DNA of 59,214 bases from NCBI GenBank assembly GCA_002704825.1, contig PAIY01000117.1, forward strand, positions 1 through 59,214. The letters run 5' to 3'. Positions 56,601 to 58,955 of this stretch are shown here, in pieces. The notes beneath the pieces were generated by a model, which was not told where the DNA came from, did not search any database, and saw only the letters and a program-made list of their open reading frames with translations. Each line of letters starts with the position of its first letter. The first letter of the stretch is position 1. Made by a program: the position numbers and the translations under genes. The stretch comes from Phycisphaeraceae bacterium. Its GTDB lineage: Bacteria; Planctomycetota; Phycisphaerae; Phycisphaerales; Phycisphaeraceae.

Positions 56601-58896
56601 TGCGATCTTCGCAACCGGTGGTACCGCGGTGACAGGTGTCGGCGGTGATGGTAACACCATCGAAATTGATACCCTTGGCAGTGTCGCTGCAACCATCGAC
56701 ATCGATGCCAACCTCCAGGCCAACGGCGGTAACTCAACGCTCTCGGGCAATGGTGGTGCGGCGGGCACAATTGATGTGACCACCGATGGCATCGAATCTC
56801 AGATCACAATCGACGGAACATCCACTGCCAACGGCGGCACCAGTGCTGACAGCACCGGCGGTGCAGGTGGTACGATCAATGTCGATACCGATGGCAACAG
56901 CAGCTTCATCCTCATCGGTGACACGGTTGACTCAGACATCACCTTCAATGGTGGCCAAGGTAACGACGGTGGTGACGCCGGCAGCCTGACCATCACCTCC
57001 GACGGTGACCTGGCTCACATCCAAATCGGTACCGGCAGTGAAATCACCGGTAACGGTGGCAATGTGAACTCCGGTTCAACCGGTACCGGCGGTAACGGTG
57101 GCACCGTCTTCATCCAGTCCGATGCTGACTTCAACGGCACCGACGTCCTGGCTGATTACGACAATGCCGACGTGCTCATCGGTTCGACCATCACTGTCAA
57201 CGGTGGCGGTGACCTGGTGGCAAGCACCACACCGGATTCCACCGGTGGCGACGGTGGTACGATCACCTTACAGGCTTCGGCTGGTCTGGAAGAGGAAGAC
57301 TCCTCCGGTAGCCAGTTCTACGCTCTGCCGTCCGGCCTGCTGATCATCAATGGTGATCTGTCTGCCAACGGTGGTAATGCTCCGACGGCACAGGTGACAC
57401 CACAGGATACATCTGTCACGGATGCCAACATCGGTCTGGCGGGCCAGATTAATCTCAACACCGTGACCACCCGTCCGGACTCGGTCAATGGTCGCACCAT
57501 GCCGGGTATGGCTTCGATCATCTCCACCAAGGATGGTGTCCTGAACATCAACCTCGTGGGACGTGAAGACACCGACGCAGATCCGTTGACCAGCACCGCT
57601 GAGTTCAACATGGGTGCCCGTGAGAAGTTCACCGTGCTTGGCTCGGTCAGCAGCTTCGACAAGTCCATCACTTCCGCCACATCGACCGACATCGGTCGTC
57701 CGACGGTCAACGATGCCCTTGGCGACAGCGGCCTGACCTTCAACCTCAACGGTGGTCAGATCGTGCTTTCCGACCTGACCATTGACGGTGACTTCCTCAT
57801 CCAGGGTGACTTCAACGGTGACTACCTGTCGAATACCCAGTGGTCTGAAGTCCGCTTCGTTGACCTGGCTGCCCGCGTGCCTGAAAACATGCTCAACAGC
57901 CGCGACAACACCAGCAGCGGTACCTATGACGAACTGGACTGGACCTTCGACCAAGGCCTGGACATCGTCGTCAACGGTTCAATCGACTGGCGTCGCACCC
58001 AAGGCATCACCCCGGCAGAAATCACCGGCAACGGTAACGTCGACCCGCAGTTCGCACTGCCCACCGGCGAATACTTCACCACGTTGATTCACTCCGACTT
58101 CGGCTACATCGTCCGCTTCCTGGTCGATGGCTTTGATAACCCGGTCTACGCTCCGGGCATCGACAGTGCGTCCAGCCCGCTGGATTACCACGTCCTTGAC
58201 CTGAGTGCACAGGGTGTCACCGTTGCCGAACCGGCACTGACCTTGCCTTATGATCTGAATGACGATATCCGCTTCCGTCGTCCGCACGAAGACCTCTTCG
58301 AAGCTGTCGACAACTTCCCGTTGGTCAGCCCGGCCCAAGCCAACGAGCTGGAAAATGCTCTGGGTATTGGCGTCAACATGCCGACCGACGAAGAACTCCG
58401 CGGTATCGCCGGCGATCATGCGTGGTTCAACGACATGCCCTCGACGCTCGACGCGTCCGACGTCTCGGTCAATGCCGGTCGTCTGCCGCTTGAGCAGGCC
58501 AGCAGTGTCCTTAAGGCTCACGGCAGTCTGTTCTACGTCGAAGGCGATATCGATCCGGAAACCGGCATGCCCACACGTGTTGATCAAACCGATCACATCC
58601 GTGAGGTGCTTGCAGCGGCAACCCAGAATGTCACCCCCGGCTCAAGCTCGGCTGACATCCGCAGCATGATCGATGCCTACGGCGACGAAGCAGCCAGCAT
58701 CATGGATCAACTCGACAACCTCGTCGACGAAATCATGGTTCTGGGGCTGACCCCGCGTGAATTGAAGATCGCACTTGAAAACCTGCTCTCCAACATCACG
58801 CCCGGCAACCTCACCGTCAATCAGCTTCTCGAAGCGATCCAGACGGAAGTCGCCCAGGCTCAGGAAGCAACCACCGAAGAAGGTCAGGCTCAGTAA
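25702..58896 (+). CDS. Giant TpsA exoprotein (filamentous haemagglutinin-like, 11,064 aa)
   Basis: This uninterrupted 33-kb gene encodes an exported protein of about one megadalton. It starts at ATG 25702 with GGGAG six bases upstream. A basic, extended signal peptide (1-52) ends at AYA-AEGG. The TPS domain (about 54-300) shows IINWQNFDIANGETVQFNQP, ALNRVVGD and IYGTLNANGIVYIVNQAGI, close to the FhaB/HMW1 consensus but with VNQAG where NPNG is usual. The body is Gly/Thr/Asp/Asn/Ala-rich, with alternating strand-turn patterns predicting a right-handed beta-helix. It contains several repeat classes, described separately. The last 500 residues are non-repetitive and partly helical, with no autotransporter barrel. 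It is probably a very long adhesin or surface fibre secreted by the adjacent TpsB; target unknown. Only one cysteine was noticed (near 54,400). Confidence 0.93.
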   Translation: MASNLRTLVSNNFKEQRRSRELKRRDWRHKVRGYFAGSSALLTALIGVNAYAAEGGVVVDGSANINQQGAVGQSGSVTTVDQFTDSAIINWQNFDIANGETVQFNQPDAMSKALNRVVGDTNKMTEIYGTLNANGIVYIVNQAGIYVGSGGVVDTAGFVVAAGNITNEDFNNGVDRFTDVQGEVVNWGNITSDFVAMVGSHVANYGAINAPEGSVAMIAGDDVLLGEDSNGHIFARINGAAANIQEGKEGVLNAGTIAADQVALGAGDLYSIAIYNTGDIMAGDISLEGHGSGVVQNDGLLDASNLNGAGGTVVMTGQDVAHTGTIDVSGSNGGGEAYVGGGYQGSDPALRNARYNYTTGTINADATLQGDGGTVVVWADNATQFSGAINARGGMLSGDGGMVEVSGKGTLGFSGLVDTTAAMGQTGTLLLDPTDITISLAASTATMSFNGGTFTYSDTTASPSNLNTGDLVAQLNTTNVTVSTTSGLGDPGDIDVNNNVAWNSANTLTLDADNDINVTVGVTIANDGTGGVVFEADNDVNLNGVISLNGGSFTAGVIGGTAIGGNFVRSATGVITTNGGAVEIATDGSVTISGAITNSGAVDIEGDTGINLGADISTNNGNVRLRDAVTMTGNSTVGTSAGAGDIQFDSTVDGAFDLVVNAGSGAGGGSVTMTGAVGTVGADLASLSVTGSTINLASIGDGATGVTGNTTVTAGTALNLTGTAYNSDGSQSYNGGGNTINLTNAGGATFTTSGDAISFSNNGNIALTGDLTVAVSSGTVTVDGNITGNGAANSAVDIQTAAGSNIILNDITAVGQVNLATSGAGQINFDAIDSDNNAGVTISNGTGQILAGGAITTDGGVITITSSGTVQLSGNLDSTQGGAAGGAISFAGAGGTLQINEDISIITDGAGGGDPGITINKVVQGQDADEILTLDAGDGSVLVSQTVGAAIRLGGFVVSESGDFQNTASIQVDGATGIVINANDGVDVDANISTSNDLITIDADVDNNGGTGDLDVADGTGIDTNGGALTITANDLNLNTTGALASDAGDTTIVTSDGGDIDLGADNASGGMVVEDVELGNITAATLNLQSTGDATVDSVTAANTGNIGTIDLDVDNQIYVQDVASVFDSAVILDAGLRVRLQEDISTQSDNITMNGDVWVEGARVVDTTSTGAGANIVMTDDVIGDGGGDTLTVTAGTGDVTLAYNSGSDTASNIGFGTALDDLTFTSANSITIGNIGNSATSGINTGSGAITFVANTTVQGTAVNADDGFVFQGTVTLDADATTDFIVDDLNGVTFQGAVSGVGGNDGLEVSTNGAANNLPVDFQAGANISTLNSVRIVAGSGDVNLQSITAVSGDIVVFGGDDAIGGNDITLNGGTITSTGGDVSFQGDVLLASDVVITSGGADGQDISFAEIVDGGQSLTVDAGEAGDVTFNENVGDNAAPTAFIITDAFDVSLQDVTTNDGVITIATTGDKLDGTLTLSGDLDAGAVGNAVNIHADDISLNVTGAGSVTITSDGNNADGDTDNDLTITTTGSLTSSTAWNDGLILDAGNSTLVIGGATLNQLDHLGLTAGTLSVGSVTVGDDDAGVGNAFAATTTVGDLELTGAISTIGESSAGSVALSSAGDIVINGTASVLTDGTADANITINDDIEGTTIGTDNLTLTSGSGTIAINGAVGVTTNLNSFTANATGGTVDVNNIIDADAISLIGTTVDLNNAAVTSLTVTGDVGTDGGNLLIRTDTLNTHANNTYVGAVAGTQTVTFGVLTAGTDIDLGNSTVAGLDVVEATLADVQTNIETIIIGESGHTGDVYINAADGTVNSPVSLTINADGAGSEINVQDNITVAGDMTVNGSRDSFNINPGAGNTVTIDTSASNGNVTINDTIEFVDAGADLAITTGNGNVVLAGSVVAETTADGGEDITITSSGDVTLGRDGQGDTFGGNGANESLGQIQVNATTGTLTIEAALDLAGAGDILDINNVQAVVFDNAATVTTTGGGAVNIDGNAAGTLTIGTGAMNLDGSFIAQDFTGISTAANITTTNDNITFSNATTLTGDITLDTDAAGGNVLFSSTLNGTTLGEESLTVTAGSGTVTLGAVGTTTALEFVDVTTSGQVTLNGSIETDDNSGTGNIDFGAATGGIDLGADITLNSDDGASGSGGAIDLSGSVVDSTGAGDDSLTITAGDGAVTFAGVGTGVALEALSVTTTGVTTLGGDIETDDVAGTGNVDLSGATGSITLTTDVTVDTDAAGGGTGGIASFGSKVRSNASADHDFVVTTGDGVITLSDGAGSNGGDDLGSVSLTSTGGINLSGTIYTDDNNGHTGDVTITGNATLNSSVVLIATQGGDATFTGTITDAANTYTLRIATDAAGGNVDLQDDVTIGRLDIYNANIVDLDDVTTNGVGAAGGIDIGSLAAVTRIDINGTLYDTGSGDPSESGAIDFNSDNIDIFANATFDTSTGNGAGVGGAVTFGNGGSAIDADVNDGANDRSINIVTTGAGGDGAVDIDGNIGGNVSFDGGVTIDGGSVTTNSIDTRGGAAGESGGAVNIDGSGAVWMGGITVTTGNGVGNGGNVNVDSSGSTVTVANISASGGGGGGDTGGTIGIQTTAGGEIRLGGSSISNGAGTAGNNITIGNTGNDPAVILSTDVTISTGAGSAGNIVFGDGDIDANAAALDQLLTLTAGTGSVTINGTIGGIEALDGLDVTDANTVTLNAVTTRSTGIDIGSNSAIAGGVTLNGDLSSDGEGDGQTAGPISIDATGGNISLTANVTIDANDAVATNGVGAGGDGAITLTGTQVISNTVNTYGLTLDAGSNAINLGAVTLTSLDHVAAFSAGTITVGAGGISVDDGSGNPNTSNSGIELVGNQINLNGNLTTNSQNSAAGTGSVNLTGTVVLGGNITINTENNHAGQADGAVTITGDVSADNATANDRSFTIDAQTAGQTGGAVSITSIGNAGNGSVDGGVIIDGASITVTNGIRADGGNVAGDDGGDISLTSTSGNISVGSSVSAVGNAGGGGNGGNITIDATGGSVSVDGSVGAFGRGGANSGGNVSIDANGANTITVANNILTSTNGTGNGGTIDINDGGGTGIFSIGGDLDSRATNAGGGNAGAIDVNSTMQLTDNVSILATAANGNGGAVDLVAVNADDDDANNRSLTIDTTGTGGVTADVTLGGALGGGADGSLDGGVTITADTVLGGQNITTAGGTLDENGGAVTITTGSGATSIGAIDSSGNNDGNGGNVDIDTGVGTLAVGAITTSGGNGGADTAGTILLQTGVGITGANSSGNTTLNGNLTAAGTAGNTITLGGAGNAQFILGNNIAITTGSGAGNINITTTNGIDATTQGDETLSMTSGTGTITVNGPLGDDGNNLELGGVTISGTQLNLNSDIYTDGSVNNGNVDLSGVTTVQLGADVTIDTSNGASAAGTVTFNGTGSLIDDGADGTTRDLTIDTNGIGASDGDITLPATIGQADGVGNEEIGVLTLTPSNADAILGASGVTYHTSGITATGRVVLTGDSTLNTNGGDFDFTSSSITSDANGKWDLNINTYDSDAAVDAAGDLYISTIDDMDGTGAAVYNFLNNVVIDAADTTAVGDMTFLTNSYSINLDYDDMNDNEAASFIFDGGNIVSVLLGRIDTEDGGTHDGGDINLNVSGNTIIDSNLTDRELQLRADGAVNGGDITIGEVSNGGSGGQYLGRFSALTNGTGEISLGGDISIDHTGGTGSISISGTTVLTTSVTLDTNSTDSANSGTVTIYQGDIYGSAAGRDLTIDTSVGGGLTAGLVRLGTLTNSTGAYLNNVVVNTNTTGTAGDLVLYGDISLDNAGAGVASFTFNNANNDGQIFVTASSGSSITIDTENGGDEAGGAIDLGSGNIYADNSDAGFILDARGNGTGGDIDFGTVTNSSDQYLARFEALTEGAGAITLDNNISVDDVNGSGTGTVGGVYFTGTVEIPGSAALIIDTEQGDDNDAAPVDFTNATFTVLAGDSSLEIDVSAGGGNNGQDVVLGTIDNSGGGFLEGLDINTNATNNLTLNGDILLGNDGDADQASFSFDGDEIILGVAGSSTVTLSTIGGTGTTAPGAVDLGSADLSATNANVVLNIDTSTDGGYGNVDGGDVTFGTFSNSGGNYLGRLFVDTTGQSGTNGNISGAAAGSILVDGDGTNAATSGVELIGTLGLGFDLVIDTNQTDDGRDAGVVDLDQAIVGATAAGVDLTINTSTGGGGGDAANVTIGDVIDIDGAGVTYQVLQSLTVNTSSGAGTAGTLNLDDLSGGGTVDINVANHVDFSNATTVVMGEDVSITTTADGTDVNGAGGVDVDGVGTGNAATGDDGDVIFASDGTINGAGYDLTIDVENGANDGDIQLPNQIGNGGDLGILSLTSGSGFIVLGDGTAATQFDVDNAAGVGNDAISFGSIVVLTSDTTINTNGADFDSSNAFITSNAADNWNLTINTTDGGAGADGDVNQGDIGDVDSALGQLADGAVYTYVGDVQITATDGGGAAGDLYFTDAEASINGDDSNHVTTILEGDYNFNGDNIIANDSYAFQIDTNGDNSGDSGDINLYQSGTTTISASAAGTSAEMRLNTTSTDGNAGDVTIGTVDDTAQPNTFLQRVEILATGATSNGTVTLNGDINVDRGGAGVNPIFVIAEGDIVLPTSITIDTEQGDNQFGGYVRLGTNGSNTSSSGSISASANNVILTIDAQGYGDAGGNVALGVFDADGGNYLNGLAINTNGTTDGNLYLNGNISLDHNGVGASSMTLTGGGDVIVSNNVTIDTEIGDTVGQDAGAVNFGASNIYADAASFTLTIDTDAAAGSTGGAVTFGLVDDNAGGNNFLQELVVDAGTTAGTDGIVAISNDIYTDPGTGSGGITIDGDIRLTAGGSYSFDTDDNDNGNAGDINLAVTSGSVSATAAGNTNLTLFSRGGLTGGDVQLGVFNNAGGGYINDFAVWSQGTTPGNTTLHGNISLDDSGAGDSGDFSIVGNGDVIIANSIIIDTEQGNTAGVAGGSVDWNNSDVSPSAANYTLEINTENLGAGSNGGNVSLGSVNNANGNGYLDVLTIDMDGNNADGTLTFNRATATLSVDGDVTGVTGSPNTGGQDEATILISGNIDLDGGSTDVTSLTLETNASSTVGLNSGAIDIRNAITDGATDGTDLTLTTSGGNTSDVAGHIYIGDLGVNQAFDSVTADTRGTATAGTLFIHDSGAQRAGVNAGVAEIYVDDISGGGLIDFTNAVEVVLSDHALWDTETGGDDVAGNLDLSPNQISADGSFDLLINTAGTTNGSVTMGTVDNGGGSYLDDLIIADQGFRAGDVTFSDDATVTVTGGILVQSSGAITINGVVTTDGSTGINTLDSGAAGADDIFSAGYFLNANRSTSALADNTDMTIHMAGTSITFNGDAETDAAVRSTDVGGSNVELIATTGSIALGTVEADSTVYLQASAANQTILDANNDDTTEFNNVTASTLDARADLYIGRVSGGQVYLDPEDTGYAGDPLETAVDTLNLRTEAVDSEISIDNTDTGGGLTVNVLQSGSADVAGDDASVWIRNSASLDVSDITDGTESEIIAGTDTYSTDRIAFIATTGNLTIQDTNIVMSTADTTQADGATIKLEAPAGDIIHESIGAGQPITITSVNVVGKSNNTERFNTTTVRGDFQITGANNDLLVDETDGIIFLNLDGDQDQNGAGQDLSASATDAIEVRTNNTNTGADTYTDIQDYFFTSTSGDGITAGNSINGAATPAGGLLINVLDVDGGVADNAGIFRIGADADGGLDIFGTNGTTAIQIDVADGNILFGATSATVDATGEVTAVGAGNAVDIDARSGDLLVRVTDSDTVFAGATERQIVVGDGSAGAADVALIAGSTGSGNVYFDNDNNLTATPPDGTGAAGTNAGGNYISIDAEIEAQLSGAPNTETGDITIKGDFNSTGSVKSDSGRTMVFEGGAADIVIGPGGTTGSGVLTLAPGNNPAGNPNAGFNVIIQSGAIVEVNEDPLDAANRPGNLNIVDATNVWQEDNSFIIVDGSMQIGNVDGLTANAPLPGAAAVEGDIRLTNVQIDRNGNGAGVFDTGLFVRTSGADIGTNTTGSGGTTQSLRNGDAAGDAVEGNIYLNGTINAGSGNVIMEATLGDITNDNGNGLIENTNLLALTALNGIGHDSADPDVPAVPLSLDALVIQGTLTGAGQIHLSNTPRSNATIEFLTIGVAAATNNIFYAQDGNDLTLGDENTHTGNNTATSVNSNGGSITIDPPYNINVLMPVVSGGGDILIEAENDITFDDNTFTNGTVSSSGGAVQVLAGNNINFNAMDVAPNPTTVISAGAGNVVINADAETVAGANDDTGDISFNAVGADGAEVITSTGNVTLRGENITLNDESVAANGGTSLLTIDAASTVSSAADVNTVAGDEIDTPDITATYLDVQGGTFGGAVPIETDIDNLSGGEPIALTSIFIENAGGMDVSDLSSGTVTLIDTGSISVSNNITASGTISLTSTGGGINVQGDVISTGPADVTVTAEGGDVTVGLISGDNVSISASDQILDGDADGDGDVIGVTSISLNAVNGIGATGQAAALEIDTPTLTVANNTTAGGIFLNSVGTAAINFTDVDSDGTGNVELYSVSNTTITNVDVEDGDLIATVDSADVTVVADALNDIGDGDDSVTVQTINSGNIALNGQTIAGITSLTVGSQNTGVTTISGDINTANATQLYNNQVLLSTDVTLTGTTVTFEDILNSDGGSDDALVITGNAVFNDNVGGTTPLEALSISGTTTINNNADITTTNAGAGTGDQTFGGDLTVTGNTTLTATGGDININEDVLGGGTGNLTLDAGEEVNLGDASDDQIGTAVSQLGNLDVTAGTQINIYAGNIRTTASQDYNSVVILEEDVTMTAGDDVTFDDTVDSANPENNALIVNAAGTTTFLGAVGGNDALSSLTTDLAGDTVIDGGSIATTGNVSFGDNVVLNSDTTIASDAGNVDFDETIDSESGESNSLAITTADAGSVNFGQDIGNIDALSSLTVNNSDSVTFGDNLANGDTVMNVIVDGPVTMPNTTGSDNQTLSVNTWIDTTGAAADNGGNVTLGDVTGGGNNLEISARGDVSTQIVNLGAGELEVTLIDATDSITAAFAGAVTANGGLTITGAAGVINNIDFDSTLTAGTTSITLGTENDTVDVTGVADITGNLTIDAGAGDDSIDFDDTLTVNTGNTLITLGEGTNDLGIDGDATFDGNLDLTAGTGNDTVNFGDALTAGVTVIDLGAGDNALSVVDLATFNSTAQITTGGGTDDINFEQITASDDVTVEMGAGDDTFDATAPVAVAGNLTVDGQDGADTITFGDTLTTTTSGDVLLDVDDNGVITLNGASNVEGDMTLVVGNAGTPGTNGVVDVNADITANSLTVTGGTDAQLQVGPAASGTGTTFTTTQDQTYDINVLLVDTDDVLLTSTNGDIRLNQVVDAADNGGAANDVGLTVNTTLGDNYFEAQVGSRSGSNQTGADTDGLEFLRTDNLALNANGHDDVTSGSSYIHADVLTSGGTQIYNDAVVIADNDADNSTPNTVTLEDNGTTGIFFNNPLDSDAAANNLVVEVDEGTSNIQFGGDGSGTLGNGDADATADRVGALGEFGTLTVTNSANTGVNAIIINTDQVFSSGTQTYTGNIELGNDVTISTAQPGTGAIGGAGDLTFTGSINSDATGTGAGTRHNLTLISGTGTITFGDDAGDDNVGGSTALNYLVINTADNGDRPAEVLQNSNAPITAAGLFVQDATLVNFNNTISTDNQLTNYGGLLTGNLNGVDINGTTINFNDPGADGAVPIANVTTTGDGGMHIGNTGVLTIANGVTFTIDGNFLQDGGGTVTTGGDITTGNGGDGTADIVFTDAVTLTETAGSGVQLTTGLDTTGTAYGDVTFLSTVDGTTRRLNPLTIVSGDGVGGNTDGDVTFEGAVGSTGAAGVSAIGTLSINGSRNVTSLGDIEAANVFIGTSTVISGSTALGDDLSDDIITFARNAETDGGSVSILADGQIQVTNILTGGVTADGVADAANGGTVALASTNQGINIGTAGNAGNGSIVTSGANSTAATGGTGGNVTLVTTNALAASTYNDIVVNTITADGGASTVAAGGDAGTITINSNSTDNAGGTNADVVINGAVSASGGNATATGNGGAGNTVTIITNGDTSDILMASTGSITTTGGSSVDAAGGAGGAVTLTTNDNTALITLGGAITTDGGDTAGTTGGLAGTVAISTAGTSSTIAVNGAVSADGGDNTGTGTAGAGNLVSITTANTSASITIDAAVHADGGDVTGAGSTGNAGAAGDLTIATTGTTSPIATTANGDLSASGGAITDGTGTAGDGGSVTVSTGGADSSEIILEGTIQATGGAVNASTGNAGAGGTVTVSTTGTNSEIENYDYFDASGGNASGGNATDGTGGAGGQIIISTGAGATNSYIVIDGDLAAVGGDSVTGAGGSANADAINISTQGEDASVDIYNDLYTEGGDTTGASASNAGNAGGITIGTTGDSAYIASSGDFYGDGGSTSGTSTAGDGGTGAQVTMTTEGLDAFIEINGEISADGGNSFLGLAGSAFQAGDAITITTLGDAAYIDFYDDVHADGGFTTGASSSNAGNAGDITISTSGIASGNVNASIYLADGVTIAAVGGDTDAASTAGDGGVGGVINLNTFGHDGNITIEGNIYADGGDSNGTTGTGGAGGEVYLTTTGLNADILLVDTAEVTAWGGESANGSGGNGGHVEMTTDLDNSTITLEADSYVSTQGGDGAINGGSGGNSILITTAGNSATITVDGELETDGGAAANGDGGAGGFITLSTTGSTSNIEIQNDANIHGNGGNSTTGGTAGAGAEITIQTDTGSSDINITADQAISAVGGVGAGTSNGGTGGQITINTDSGIISVGNTGGVITLDDNVTLITSSGNATGTGNAGNDANGAGNAITLTTNGGDADINIGDFVNLTTTGGTGTDGQGGDGGNVLVTTLGATSDIVTATSLTITTSGGAGNGTDNDAGDAGTVTISTDGVTSTISLGQNNTINAIGGASADGLGGAGGTVLIDTDLNNATITTAANVDITTSGGAAATDQNGGAAGSVTYSTDGANAGITLGADNTITAIGGATDTGTAGGAGGAVNVTTGGNIASILTGTNLDVITTGGAANTGTGGDAGDVTISTDGAVSGITLGATNTITANGGQTVTGTGGNGGAILVDTDGDAASITTGDDLDVDAVGGAATGLGIGGNGASFTASTDGDASSIDLGTGSVNVGGGDGLNNGGIGGTIDINTDGISATIEVETTLDTTGGDGTNGTGGNGGAVTITTDEANSTITLLEAADVTTSGGAGATAGGNAGNITINSDLDGSGDEDGNSVTLNSDLAANGGNITGAAGTAGTGGTVSISTDGSSAGITLASTGSLNAQGGDATSAAGAGVGGQGGTIAITTEDSNGADTDSDITLNAAVNASGGDSVGSGNAGDAGVVASAAGNVTIFTAGDSSDIISTSTITNSGGAAIGSGNGGNADVITIETTGTTANITIVSATAAGGAATAGEGGNGALIDIDTNGTTSTVTATGDLNTVGGAGTTLGGDGGEVDVTTDGTDATITLATITTNGCLATTGDGGNGGQVDIDTNGASGASVTINGAVTTVGGQSDNSDGGTGGDVEINTNGTTSGITISTITTDGGDVTNGDAAADDGGDGGSVALTTIGDSSAISHGDISTEGGSVTNTGTGGSGAGVSINTSGTNSSISGTNITTDGGDTDTGAGGNASGVILDTNSTDAGANSDITYTGTISVQGGDSNVSGNGGGGSLVQIRTDGGLSDINLVNVITSGGNATSGNGGGGGTIDIDTNETTATVTVTGALTTSGGNSAANGDGGDGGQARVTTDGVDSTITLNTITTDGGSATNGDGGFGGGVDIDTNGASGASVTINGAVSTVGGQTTSSDGGFGGNVDIQTDGTTSGITTSTITTDGGDVTAGDNSVDDGGQAGTVNIVTNSTDGLADSDVTTGDISAQGGSVTGTGTGGNGNTVSLETNGGNSEIITTNITTDGGSTQTGDGGNAGLIGLYTNENITAANSDITVSGTLSAQGGASTVDGDGGTGNTVEIDTYGGGSDINLDSTGNNIITDGGDAVIGNGGQAGSVRVYTNEDDAAANANIEIDGTISAIGGSSTDTGNGAIGNSVGIRTAGGASDITFTLSGLNIITDGGDAQTGNGGIAGLVDIQTTSTANPAGSDITLAGWVYARGGDATTGNGASGGFVTISTEGGESDILLSNTDTNISTIGGNGSTAAGQGQAILIDTDGTSSTITTNGTITSNGGNNTATGDGGQAGTIDISTDGDLATIDINGAIFATGGTAVTGVGGDGNTIEIDTLGSVAATIDIDANLQANGGNSTLSGNGGAAGTIDVTTDGIESQITIDGTSTANGGTSADSTGGAGGTINVDTDGNSSFILIGDTVDSDITFNGGQGNDGGDAGSLTITSDGDLAHIQIGTGSEITGNGGNVNSGSTGTGGNGGTVFIQSDADFNGTDVLADYDNADVLIGSTITVNGGGDLVASTTPDSTGGDGGTITLQASAGLEEEDSSGSQFYALPSGLLIINGDLSANGGNAPTAQVTPQDTSVTDANIGLAGQINLNTVTTRPDSVNGRTMPGMASIISTKDGVLNINLVGREDTDADPLTSTAEFNMGAREKFTVLGSVSSFDKSITSATSTDIGRPTVNDALGDSGLTFNLNGGQIVLSDLTIDGDFLIQGDFNGDYLSNTQWSEVRFVDLAARVPENMLNSRDNTSSGTYDELDWTFDQGLDIVVNGSIDWRRTQGITPAEITGNGNVDPQFALPTGEYFTTLIHSDFGYIVRFLVDGFDNPVYAPGIDSASSPLDYHVLDLSAQGVTVAEPALTLPYDLNDDIRFRRPHEDLFEAVDNFPLVSPAQANELENALGIGVNMPTDEELRGIAGDHAWFNDMPSTLDASDVSVNAGRLPLEQASSVLKAHGSLFYVEGDIDPETGMPTRVDQTDHIREVLAAATQNVTPGSSSADIRSMIDAYGDEAASIMDQLDNLVDEIMVLGLTPRELKIALENLLSNITPGNLTVNQLLEAIQTEVAQAQEATTEEGQAQ
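26602..36700 (+). repeat. Heterogeneous haemagglutinin-type beta-helix repeats
   Basis: Residues about 301-3660 repeat the theme 'LTVTAGSGTVTLGAVGTTTAL' in loosely related units of roughly 60-75 residues. A clear adjacent pair is at about 31,930-32,110 and 32,225-32,400, both ending in IETDD and NVDL/NIDF. Divergence is high, so this section looks old compared with the later blocks. Confidence 0.6.
36700..41600 (+). repeat. Block of about 110-residue repeats in the giant exoprotein
   Basis: An anchor motif of the type GGxYLxxL recurs at 36766, 37069, 37405, 37729 and 38065, i.e. every 303-336 bases (101-112 codons). It recurs again at about 39,495, 39,838, 40,168, 40,491 and 40,827, with a last one near 41,549. 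Each unit follows the order YLxxLxIxTxG, NGxISLD, TIDTEQGD, GGxVDLG. The gap between 38,065 and 39,495 carries unrelated-looking sequence, so the block is split in two. Confidence 0.7.
47171..47550 (+). repeat. Dispersed RTX-like nonapeptides
   Basis: The peptides GAGDDSIDF (from about 47,172), GTGNDTVNF (about 47,314), a degenerate GAGDNALSV (about 47,381) and GAGDDTFDA (about 47,517) resemble the calcium-binding RTX consensus GGxGxDxUx. They are 20-50 residues apart rather than adjacent, so a classical beta-roll is unlikely. Confidence 0.45.
49800..57260 (+). repeat. Block of 35-41-residue Gly-Gly repeats in the giant exoprotein
   Basis: The unit follows the pattern GGxxxxGxGGxGGxVxIxT, then xGxxSxIxxxxxIxTD, and ends at the next GG. 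Three consecutive units near 50,155-50,475 measure 35, 35 and 36 residues; others reach 41. Length divided by period suggests about 60-65 copies (an estimate). At DNA level they are near-tandem units of 105-125 bases with strong codon-level similarity. Confidence 0.75.
56121..56128 (+). repeat. G8 homopolymer within the giant exoprotein gene
   Basis: Eight consecutive Gs span the end of an alanine codon, two GGG glycine codons (the first is codon 10,141) and the first base of the next codon. Elsewhere in the gene glycine is nearly always GGT or GGC. Loss of one G would shift into a frame that stops at 56,161 and remove about 920 residues. Confidence 0.8.
57400..58893 (+). other. Non-repetitive C-terminal region of the giant exoprotein
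   Basis: From about residue 10,570 the Gly-Gly repeats cease. A mixed segment follows with FTVLGSVSSFDKSI and TIDGDFLIQGDFNGDYL, then a charged, proline-bearing stretch (DLNDDIRFRRPHEDLFEA). The last 130 residues are predicted helical (SIMDQLDNLVDEIMVLGLTP, RELKIALENLLS) and end in a Gln/Glu/Ala tail. There is no beta-barrel, LPXTG or PEP-CTERM motif. It could anchor or pause the protein at the cell surface, as C-terminal segments do in FhaB and HMW1. Confidence 0.55.
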
Positions 58897-58955
58897 GCCA
58901 GCCCTTCCAAGGCCGACCGCAACGTCGGAACATGACAACTGAATAAACACACCCC

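Noticed and set aside
49800-57260. CRISPR-like periodic repeats
   Set aside because: The periodicity (105-125 bases) lies in frame within a protein, with variable unit sequences and no constant repeat or unique spacers.
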